Source: Hypholoma sublateritium FD-334 SS-4
Taxonomy: Eukaryota; Basidiomycota; Agaricomycetes; Agaricales; Strophariaceae
Assembly (NCBI GenBank): GCA_000827495.1
Contig: KN817551.1
Span: 110,039 to 174,038 of the forward strand
Reading direction: 5' to 3'
DNA length: 64,000 nucleotides
The translations under genes were made by a program, and so were the position numbers. Of the stretch, positions 34,967 through 45,200 are shown piece by piece (the stretch's first letter is position 1; each line of letters starts with the position of its first letter). The notes below the pieces were generated by a model, which saw nothing but the letters and a program-made list of their open reading frames with translations, did not search any database and was not told the DNA's origin.

Positions 34967-35889
34967 ATGCCAGCCAATCTCCACTCCATCACAACGATCC
35001 CGTATGCTTCAAGGCACCCCACTTCTCCCTCCCACCAAGCACGCGACCTGATTGACCCTAACCGGACCCCAGCCCAGGCGAACGCACAGCGTCCAACGCC
35101 GTGATCCATGTACGACACCTATTGTACGTGGAATCCCCCCTCCATACCATACTCCCCACGCTTACTGCCCATTCAGCGCCGGCTGCAGCAGATCGAACAG
35201 GGCAAGCAGCGAGTATTTCGACGAAGACATCCTGTTCTGGACCCAGCTGTCCGCACTGGAAATTGAGAACATCCTCCAGTTTCCTACCGCCGAAGTGCTG
35301 CCACCGCCCGGACCACCAGTGCCCGCGTCCCACCCGCGCGCACTCGGCCGGCACCACAGGCAGGCGATGGCCGCCGCCGAAGTGCGCCTGCCATCGGCGT
35401 ACCCTGCGCAGGCAGGGCGCGCGTGCCAGGTCAGAGAGGGCGAACAGCGCCATTCCGACGCATACGTACAGCAGTGGGTCGACGCACTCCCGCTACCGTG
35501 GGGGCAATACGACCCGATCTACACCGCCGACCACGCTCCGCCGTCGCGCACGCGCAGGGACAAGCACCGCCGCTCATCCAGATTGGGCGCGCGCCCTCAT
35601 GGAGAGGGAAAGCGGCGCCGTTCCGACGCGCATATACAGCAGTTGGCCGACGCACTCCCGCGGTAGGGGGGCAATACCGGTCGCCATCTGTCACCCCCGC
35701 ACGCTTCGCCACCGCGCGCGCGCAAGGAGAAGCATCGACGGTCGTCCAGCTTGGATGCGCGTGAGACGGAGGGCGCTCCGCGGTCGGTCCAAGGCGGGTA
35801 GTGCAATAGCTGCGTGCTTCTCTACACGCGGGGCGCTGCTGGACGAGGGTCCGTTCGGGGAGCCGCACTTGCTGTTCATGAATGAATGA
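34967..35889 (+). CDS. Array gene family, copy 7 (unknown function)
   Basis: The first exon starts at 34967 (MPANLHSITTIPYASRHPTS) with PSHQARDLIDPNRTP and would stop at 35104. The next stretch has a persuasive frame (about 35190-35666) containing SSEYFDEDILFWTQLSALEI, then HRQAMAAAEVRLPS and HSDAYVQQWVDALPLPWGQY. The last motif recurs in shortened form near its end (SDAHIQQLADALPR) and in copies 4 and 5, so an internal duplication is likely. The end of the gene is uncertain: the conserved DAMYVNEE exon is not found here. Confidence 0.45.
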
Positions 35890-38165
35890 TACAGCTGCAT
35901 CAGGATATCCTACGCCGAGCTATCTTCGTCTTGGCGGGGTGCTCATGGGTCTGGAGAAGAATAACCATCAAACACTTCGCTGGTAGATTCGCAACAGGCA
36001 TTAATTGGGCATTTAGTTGTCAAGATCAGCGACATCGTACATTCTATAAACTTCCGTGATTCTATCGTTCAAGGTGTACCGAGATATTCTTACCATTTTC
36101 TTGTCTATTATCCCACCGATATATTTTCTGTCTTACTCTCAAGTCAAGTTCTGTCCATATTTAAGTTCACCGCATATAGAGCGACCAAACAGGGTGAGAA
36201 CGATTATCCTGTCCGCTGCAACCCGTATTTTCGCTGTGTGCCGCGATGTTGTACCTTAAATTCATACATGCACGCACACAGGCCGGTACAATTCGAACAG
36301 TGTACCCAAGGGAACAGCGCCCGGACGCACTGCAAGCGGCGCTGTTTCCCATGAGGTCGAGCTGTGTCGCGGCCTGCGTGAGCGGGTCGAGCGCTCGATG
36401 CGCAGAGCGGGGTCGGGCGGATGATTGGGAGGACATGGAGGGCTGAGAGGGACGGGCGACGATGATACCGGTCGGCGGGCGGTTCGATGTGGGCGACGTA
36501 CGGCGGCGCCCCGCGTGCTTCGTGCAGCGCTGTGAGAGTCGCGCTGTGTCGATATTGGGCCTTGAATGTCCCGCATAGCAACGCCCGTTCGACCCACAAG
36601 CGCACAAGCCGAGGTATCCGGCTGAAGTACCCATAGGGACAGCGTCCGGATGCAATGCAAGCGGCGCTGCCTCCCACGAGGAGGCGGTATCGCGGCCTGT
36701 GTGAGTCGGGTGCGTAGAGCGCAGACGCGCGACGCGCGGATCGGATGATGGAGGACGGGAAGGCGTGGGGGGACGGATGTGATGATGAGACGCACCAACT
36801 GGAAGGCCTATAAGCCCCACCGCCACCTTCTGCGGATGACACTCATATGTAGGGCCCCGTTTTCCACATTGCAGACGCCCCTCTTGTGTTTGAAATTTAC
36901 GTAGGCCTGCGCGATGGATGAGCAACTTCGAAGTCGGTAAAGCGTGGGCATGTGGAGCGAGTAACTGACACGCACCATCAGTGACGCGGCAACAAGGAGA
37001 CGAGGGTGATACGAACGTTCACTGAATATGTATCGACGAAGTGGGTTTCGCCGCGAATGCTGAGAGAATTGGTTGGAGGGAGGACTTGCGGAAGCTTCAG
37101 TCAGCGGAAAGACGAGAAAGGGAGACGGGCGACGGAAACACGACACACCTCAGGCGTATGGGCGGAGCATGCCGGATGGAGCGTTCGGGCTTTGATGAAT
37201 GCACGACATCTGTGGGAGTAGAAGCACGTGAGTGAGCATCAAGGAAGAAACACGGTATGGTAAGGAGCGCAGGGAAGGAAGGAGGGAGGGGGGCGACAAG
37301 CACATGCGGACACAGCGACGAAGGAGACGGGCGACAGAAAGAAGGACACACCTCGGGCGCACGGATAGAGGGCACCTGCAAGAGGGCGGGGAGGAGTGCA
37401 GAAGGGGCAGCAAAGAGAATGGACGCCCTCTGCGGGAGTAGAAGCACACGAGTGAGCATAAGGAAAGGAGCACGACAACGTCGAACACACCTGGCTAGGC
37501 TTGGGAGCAACAGTACGCACCAAAGCGGATCACAGTCCAGGAGGCCGTGCCGTTTCAGTGCGGCGGGTCGTGGAGAAGAAACAGACGCGTGCGTCGAATA
37601 GCAGTGCTTGGGCTGCGTTGAGAATGGGAAGAGGGGAGGAGGCGGGTCGTGGGAGCTTTCCCAGCGTCGTTGACGATCCCGATGATAATTCTCACGCATC
37701 TATATGCGCTATTTTAGTTTGAAATGGGCGGGAGCGCGCACCACTGCGCACCTCTGCGCACCTCGGTTCCTCACAGCGCACAGTAAGATTATCCCATCGC
37801 GAGCTTTAAAAACGTCTGAACATTACGCGCATCAACTGGGCTACAACTTCGTAAGTACCTCAACTAATAGGGGAGGTCAGAGTGACCGTTTCTGAGTCGT
37901 TTCTGAGTCTGTTCTCGAGTCGTTTCTCAACCGTTTCTGGGGCTTGATTTGAGACCAGAAACGGATCAGAAACGACATCAACTCTGAACCCCCCGTTTGA
38001 GCAACCCATGCAAAATCCGTTCCAAAGCCGTTTCTACCAGATATCAAACGGCCCGGCTAACCGAAGCCCATGTAAATTTTGGCAACAAAGTCACATGTCG
38101 CCAAAAATCGTATGGGCTTCGGGGTCCGGACAGGCCGGTCCATCCGCCGTAAACCAACTTCCATC

Positions 38166-40120
38166 ATGCCACGCCGAACTCGCCGCCAGAAAAAGGTTCA
38201 CAGCCTTCTCACTGCCTTTGCGCAGTACCATTATGCTCATAAAAAACATCTCTCGCGTCGCTCTCGCTCACGGCGGCGTTTTATCCGAAGGCTCGATGCT
38301 CTGGAAGCTCATATGGGCCGCATACACCCTCCTCATGACTCGGACACGAGATCGTCGTCGTCGTTGAGCTCAAGATCATCAAGATCCACCTCCGAGTCCT
38401 CAACAAGTGGGTCTGAGTCTGAGTTCACCTCTACATCTGATACAGAGTCTATCTCTAGTGAATCCTCGAGTACATCAGTCAGTTCCTTATCGGACTTTGA
38501 TATGCTCGATGATGATGATCTACCAGCTCTGCTTCCTGTCTATGAGGATTCTGACAGTGACTCTGATTCGGAGACTGATTCTGAGGACAGGTCATCAGGA
38601 GATGGTTCAGACTCGGGGGATAGTGGAATGCTTGGTGATGTGGAGGACTGGGATGAAGGTGCGAGTGACTTTCCAGCCACAAGCATTCAGGCAAGGATTA
38701 CTCGCGCGGTCCGCCAGGATATCAGCGAGATGTACTCTTCACGATATGAGGTCAGTACACAAACTTTTAGATCAATTTTCCGAATATTCTGAACTCTTGC
38801 AGGCCCCACGCACACGCTTTCCACGACCACCTGCTGGACTTCCCCATACTCTAAGCGTCTTTCATGAACAACGGCCTGACCATTTCCGACAAGAGCTCCG
38901 TGTTTCTCCAAGTACATTTGACGCAAATTTGACGCCCTTGTCGAAAAGCTTCGAGACGACAGAATTTTTACCAATAACTCTCAAAACGCGCAGATGCCGG
39001 TCGAACATCAACTTGCTATTGCTTTGTACCGCTTTGGACACTATGGAAACGCCGCTAGCTTGGATTCCGTTGCGAAATGGGCGGGATATGCAAAGGGTAC
39101 GGTGCTTCTTGCCACCCGTCGAGTCATGACTGCTGTATTACGCCCAGGATTTATGCAAGAAGCGGTCCGCATGCCCACTGCCGAAGAAAAGGAGGAAGCA
39201 AAACAGTGGGTTGAGGACCACTCTTGTCATGCCTGGCGCAATGGATGGTGTCTGGTTGATGGGACCCTGGTTCCTCTTTACGAGAGACCTTTCTGGTACG
39301 GCGAGAGTTACTTTGACCGCAAATGTAACTATTCGCTCAATATTCAGGTATAATCGTTTGTTTAGGCAGATTTTCCGTGAACGTTTGAACATTGCTCATT
39401 CAAATCTTTTTTAGATCATATCGTTACCTAATCTACGAATAATCGATTTTGGGTTTGGATTCACTGGAAGTACCCATGACTCAACGGCATGGGAACAAAC
39501 ACGTATCTTTCAAGAACACGAGACAATTCTTGTCGATGATGAATTCATATGGGGTGACTCTGCATATCCAGTATGTCTGCGGTGAATCTTCACGTTCTAT
39601 CAATCTGATCGTATGCTAGATTCAAACTTGGGTGATGGCACCGTACAAGAAGCCTGAAAGCGATCTTCCTGATAATAGTATTTACAACAACCATGTTTCT
39701 ATCGTCCGCATTCGCTCCGAACATGCGATTGGTTTCCTCAAAGGTCGCTTTCAATCTCTCAAGGACCTTCGCGTGATGATCAAGGATGAAACCAGCCACA
39801 AATTTGCGACTTATTGGGTTGTCGCATGTATTGGTATCCATTCCTTTGCTATGACCTGTGAGGCGGAAGAAAAGGGGGCCTATCTTTCTGACGATTCCTT
39901 TATCGCTCAAGGAGCTTCAACCGATGCAAGCTCTGACTTGTTTTCACGTCTCAATCCTGCTGGCCAAAACACTGCTCCGACCACTTCAAGACCACGCTCA
40001 GCTACCCTTGCTGCTGCAAAGGCACGTCGCGAGGTGCTCAAAGCGAAACTTCTGGATGCCCGAGAAGCCAGAGCTCAGAGACGTGAAATGGGGAACAGAG
40101 ATAGTTCACAATCGGATTAA
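38166..40120 (+). pseudogene. Harbinger DDE transposase (DDE_Tnp_4 type), frameshifted
   Basis: Exons are 38166-38750, 38803-39347, 39415-39570 and 39620-40120, all with GT-AG introns of 49-67 bp. The N-terminus is basic (MPRRTRRQKKVHSLLTAFAQ) and is followed by a long Ser/Asp/Glu-rich stretch. The catalytic core follows: first Asp in CLVDGTLVPL (about 39250), second in GSTHDSTAW (about 39465), and Glu in RIRSEHAIGFLKGRF (about 39715). It ends GNRDSSQSD. In exon 2 the sequence ATTTGACGC occurs twice 11 bp apart (38916-38924 and 38927-38935), which shifts the frame just upstream of the core. Without one repeat the gene would be 591 codons. So the protein is probably inactive here unless the duplication is an assembly error. 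Confidence 0.88.
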
Positions 40121-40131
40121 GTGTACGACAA

Positions 40132-41585
40132 CTAGAGATATGTATTTTCAATTGTCGCTATATCATTTGTAACCCCAAATTCTGGACCAAGCTCTTCGAA
40201 ATGAAAGTCTCCGACAGTGTCGTTCATAGACATACCCGGGACACTGGGTGCTGTTGCAGTGGGCATAGGCGCAACACGATACCGAGCCATCTCACGTTCA
40301 TGTTTCATCCGCATCTTTTCCAATCGAAGCTGATTCTTCATGAGTCGTTCTTCTTTCTTGCATTGTCGAGCGTCTACCTTCGCCTTCTCCCTTGCAACTT
40401 GCACCTCAGCAGCTGACTGCACTTTTGCCTTTGCAAGCTCCAGCTCTCGTTGACGTGTTACTTCTTCAGCCTGGGCAGCAGCAGCAAACTCTTCAAGCTT
40501 CGTCTTCTTAGGTGGGCGCTTAGTTGTTTTGTCATTGGGGTCGTTGATGTCAGCCTTGCGTTTAGTGTCTTTTGGAGGCTGACGGGCTGGGGTTGGTGCT
40601 ATAGGAGGATCACTGTCTGCAGTCGCAACTGTGCTTTCTGTACCAGTGGTGCCTGTACCGTCGCTGTTTGGTAAAGGATCTTCTGAATCGCTATCATTGA
40701 GAAGCTCTTCGGCCACCGAATCATAGAGAATGCCTGCATGTTCAGCTGGCTCGGGCAACGTCTCACCATCATCGTCAAGAATAGACATGTCAACCATACT
40801 TGAACTATTCCCAATGCCTGCAGGAACCAGATTTGGACGTTCTCCGATGAGATTCCGCATGTCCCAAAACCATGGGCAGTCTTTCTCGATAAGTTCTAGT
40901 TGGTATTTATTAGATTAAAGCAAGAGGGTCAAGGAGCTGGAATAGAAAGCGCACTCCATTTATTCACAAACACATTGTCGAGTGACATGTCAATTTCCTC
41001 AGCACTTGTAATCCCTTCTCCAGTGGCTCCCATCTCCTTTATATAGCCTCGGGTGATAACAACCATCCTAGGATATGAATAAGTAGCTGTGTATCACGAT
41101 GTACTCATGACTTACTTTGATAGCCGATTTCGAACACGATCTCCCCAGATGCCTTGTAATTGCGCCGACTTTTGTTTTTGTGAGTGCGCATATGCCGCGG
41201 AGAATTCAGGGTGCTCAGCAAAAAGTATTTCAGCTAATTTCCTCTGCCAAAACGACTTGCGCTTCCCACCGCCTTTAGTTGTTGAAACGTTTGCGCCAGG
41301 GGATGGGAAAAGTCCCTGCTTGATGTCAGGGTCATCGGTGATGGCTGCAATGAGCTGCTCGCTCAGATTATCACTATTCCAGCTTGAATGTATATTAGTT
41401 TTGCAATAGGAAGAGGTCATAAGCATGCTTTACTTGATCTTTACGCTGTCAACAGCATCGTCGGCAGCAATTTTCACTTCATCTTTGGGCTTGATTTTTC
41501 GAGTCTTTTTGTCGGTCACTTCCTTTGTCTTGGCTGATACTTTGATTTTGACTGCTTTGGGGCTACCTTTCTTCCGAGAAGCCAT
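40132..41585 (-). CDS. Harbinger accessory (SANT/Myb-like DNA-binding) protein
   Basis: Exons on the minus strand are 41434-41585, 41116-41382, 40955-41067 and 40132-40895, with GT-AG introns that keep frame throughout, giving 431 residues. The N-terminus is lysine-rich (MASRKKGSPKAVKIKVSAKT). The next exon reads NWNSDNLSEQLIAAITDDPD and KRKSFWQRKLAEILFAEHPE, then WGDRVRNRLSK, a pattern typical of the short SANT-like partner of Harbinger transposases, which guides the transposase to the element ends and into the nucleus. An acidic stretch, the basic motif RPPKKTK and a charged coiled-coil-like stretch rich in Glu/Lys/Arg follow. An alternative upstream ATG is at 41624. No lesion is seen. Confidence 0.8.
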
Positions 41586-41704
41586 CTCTTGAAGAGATTT
41601 GAGGGGAGAGTAATAGCGCTTCAAGTAGATTGTGTGCGAAGTAGACTGGTACGACGTGCAAAGATCGATAACTACTTACATTTGATTATTTAATTACATG
41701 ATAT

Positions 41705-41731
41705 TATATATATATATATATATATATAATT
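41705..41731. repeat. (TA)n microsatellite
   Basis: About 13 TA units inside the right subterminal region of the Harbinger element. Confidence 0.9.
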
Positions 41732-42128
41732 TGGCACCCAGTAAAGGGCAAGAAACGAACGAGAAACGAGAGCGCAGAAACGGTTTCTGGAGGCAGGAGC
41801 AACTCCAGAGGCCGTCCCAAGTCGTTTCTCGTTCTGAGTCGTTTCTGGCACTTTTTCGTTTCTCCCACGCATTTGATGTTTCCAGAAACGACTCAGAAAC
41901 GAAAGTCAGAAACGACCCAGAAACGGTCACTCTGACCTCCCCTAATAGCACATCGTGTAACGAAATAACATATATTTATAACCCATAATATACCAGTGGA
42001 ATTGCAACCATTGTACAAGAGAACGCGGCCACCTAAGCTGGCTGCACGATCACGCAGCACGAGGTGGCTTTATAATCATACATGAGGTGGCGCGCGTCTC
42101 CCGAATTCTTCCCGTCGGCCAGAACGCA

Positions 42129-42218
42129 GCCACAGTGTGGCCCACACTCCGTAGAGAATGAACCATTCAACCCTGCGGTGGCTCCATATAATTCGTGGCC
42201 TGGCTCTATACCTATAAA
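42129..42218 (+). promoter_or_regulatory. Array-gene promoter, copy 8
   Basis: GCCACAGTGTGGC at 42129-42141 and TATAAA at 42213-42218, 81 bp before the ATG. The Harbinger element ends only about 350 bp upstream of this ATG. Confidence 0.65.
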
Positions 42219-45200
42219 AGCGGCGCCAAACTGGTAGGTATCAACCATTCCCCCCGCACTCTAACCCCCTCATTCGACCTACCTCTCTCAAATATGCGTA
42301 TCAGATTTCAAACCGTCGCTATACTTCTATATCCCGCCAGCATCCCAGCCCGGGCCTCCCACCAAGCACGCAACCTGATTGAACCTACCAAACGACGCCC
42401 CTGCGCAGGCGCATCGTCAGGTCGGCCGCTCGCTGTCACGCCCGCCCAAAGAAGTGACGCGCGTGTTCCCCGAGGCGCCCGCCGGCGGGCCGCTACGCCA
42501 TAAGCAGCCGCAGCCACGCGTGCAATTCGCGCCATCGCCCTGCACCCCCGCGCGGGCGTGTACTGACTGGTGACACGCGCCCGCCGACTGCACGTTGACG
42601 TACAGCGCGATGGCGGTGGCGAAAACGACGAACACAGGCAGCGCTGGAACGAGGAGGGCGCGCGGAGCCGTCGGTGCACCCGCCCTACGCCCGGCCCGGC
42701 CGGTCCTCGGTTTTGCAAATGGACCACGGTATGTCGGCTCGATACTCATGTATTTTGCAGATACTGATTCTGATACTGAGTTTGAAATCAGCACAGCATT
42801 TGCAAACTCCGCTCAGCCACCTTCAACGTCGTCGCACTCAGATTGGCAGGCTCACCACCCTCGCTGCTGAGGCCATCTCAACGCCGTTCCAATGCTTTCG
42901 CAGCCACAGTAGTCCGCTTTCATCTTCGCTTACTCATATTATCTATGTAAGTTCAGCCTTTTCCGCCACAGTTCGTACTAACAGCTCTGTTATATCAAGT
43001 TATTATCAAAACTGAAACAAGTCGACATATGACCATCGATGCTGTACCATGTCCGCACCCGTCAGCCCGCCCATGAGCGACAGTGCATGTCTGGACACTG
43101 CAGGCAAGTGCACATTCTATATATGAAGCGTGTAATCTAACACGCCTCTGATTTCAAATTTCTCAGCTATGGTTCATTTCAATGCCATCAACAATGCAGG
43201 AGGTCCGGACCAAGCTCGCCTGAAATGGTTCATATGTTCTGGTTTATCCAGTGCAAATGACGTTCCCATGGCCGATGACAATCCGAACTACCAAACCATA
43301 GAGCAGTCGTCGTTGCCGGCTCAAGAGCACCAAATCCGAAAGTCGAAACATGGACATGCCATGACCGCAAGCAGGACCACGACGAAACCCCGCAAGCAAG
43401 CAATTATAGGGCCCAAGCGTCCGCGCGGCCGTCCTCGTAAAGAAAAATCCAATACAGCAGATGTACCAGCTGCCAAAGGACTGAAGCGACCGGTTGGGCG
43501 CCCGCGGAAGCAGCATAAAGAGGATGAACGAGTCATTATTGACTTTGGCGCATTTGTAAGTATCACGGATTTCTTGTACCTCAATGTAAATATGTGCTGA
43601 ATTTTCTTTTTTCTAAGGTTGTTCCTGGCACCCGCTCACAGGAAATCATCAGTAGCATTCCGGCGTCAAGCCTTGCTCAGCACACAGCCCAAACTGGCCC
43701 TCTGAGGATCATTCCGGACGAGGACCCGGATCGACCGGTGGATGATGGCGATGGTGCATACGAAAATGACAATGACAATGACGGCGATGGAAATGGGGTC
43801 GGAAGTGAAGACGATGAAGCGGATGTCAATGAGGATGATGATTCAGGCGATGAGGGTAATATGCCTACACCCCGTCGTCAGCGCCAACGTCTTCCAGCAT
43901 GGCTAATGCGCCCATTCAAGGCCCATGTCGACGCATCACAAAGCAAATTTCGCGATGCAAAGGGTTTACCGCCGCTGTATTCCAAAGATGCTCGTCTCTC
44001 CTTTCATCGCCCCTCCACTCTTTTTCTTCTCAACCACCCTCAGCTCTCGCCGGAGGTTCTTTACAACCCCGAATTCATTTTATGGGATCCTATGGCATTT
44101 TGCAACAAGATCCCGTGTCCAAACTGTGCCAAGGCACTTCAGCGTCACAATGTTATACCTCGCCCTCGCCGAGTCGTCGATCTCGATGGGTCAATTTGGC
44201 TGATTGGGTATCGCTATCGGTGCCGAGACTGTGTTCATCCAGTATCAGGAAAAAACACTGTCACCTTCCGCAGCTGGGATCCTCGAATACTTGCTGTGTT
44301 ACCTATGGCCATTGCCGCTGAATTCCCTGCGAGATTAACTCATCGTAGTGGAATCACAAATAGATTATTTTCATTCATGTGATCATGTTTTACGAGCGGG
44401 ATGGGAGCTAAGCAATTCTCGGATGCACTACGCGTGCAACACCTGCTTCGATATGATCGTCTGCATCAACAATACCTCCTGGTTCTTGCACAGCGTTTGC
44501 AGATGGATGAATGGATTGGCAAGCAATATCCGTCATTTCTGCCCTTCAACGACACGAGTACAGACGGTCCGCGAAACTTTGTTCCAAGTGCTCAATGGCT
44601 CCGGGATCTATATGACATGTTTATCGAGGAGCACCAGCAGGATTTCAATCAGCATATGGCTTTACTCTCTGCGGAGGTATGCGCCATTGATCATAGCCAT
44701 AAGGTATTAATTCTTGCTATGTTGTTCTACTTTTATTTGTATATATCTAACAATCTTTGACTGATATAGATTACAAAGCATATTGCAACTGTAAATGGAG
44801 AACGTGTTTTTACAGCTCTTCTGACGGTCACAAACCAGAATGGGCAAATCCGAGATTTCAACCTTGTTGCTACGAAATCACATTCCCAGTTTGAATGTGC
44901 TCTCGTCAAGATTCGCCAATCATTGCTTATGTACGGTCATCTCCAACCGTACCTCTTCTACACGGACAATATGGGAGATAAAGCCTTCCTCGAGTCTTGC
45001 TTTCCATCATTGCGTGAGGGAGTTGTCCCTATTGAGAAGCATGGTAACCTTGAACCATTTTCAATTCCCGAGGATGTTGAAGTACTGGTCAAAGACGAAG
45101 CCTCGTCAATTAATGCAGCACTCTCGACAATTCTTGATGACATACCAATCGAAGAGTCTGAGCCAGATATCGTTGTGGGTTTTGATGCTGAATGGAATGT

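Larger units (their letters stand above)
34300..37800 (+). repeat. Array unit 6
   Basis: Leader (CACAGGCGTCTG at 34600), array gene copy 7, an AT-rich stretch (36060-36170), E repeats (36275, 36602), F elements (37206, 37428) and end block G (about 37660-37800). Blocks C and D are missing. The non-gene part shows no coding signal beyond GC-driven open frames. Confidence 0.65.
37870..41942 (+). mobile_element. PIF/Harbinger DNA transposon, 4.07 kb
   Basis: Terminal inverted repeats start GGGGAGGTCAGAGTGACCG (37870) and end with its reverse complement at 41942. A direct repeat TAATA flanks both sides (37865-37869 and 41943-41947), which contains the TAA (TWA) target typical of this superfamily. 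Unit 8 shows the empty site (CCTCAACAAATAGCACAT near 62450). Both subtermini carry many copies of GTTTCTG/GTCGTTTCT (37890-38035 and 41755-41935), a likely transposase binding array. It carries the usual two convergent genes: a DDE transposase (plus strand) and a DNA-binding accessory protein (minus strand). Confidence 0.92.
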
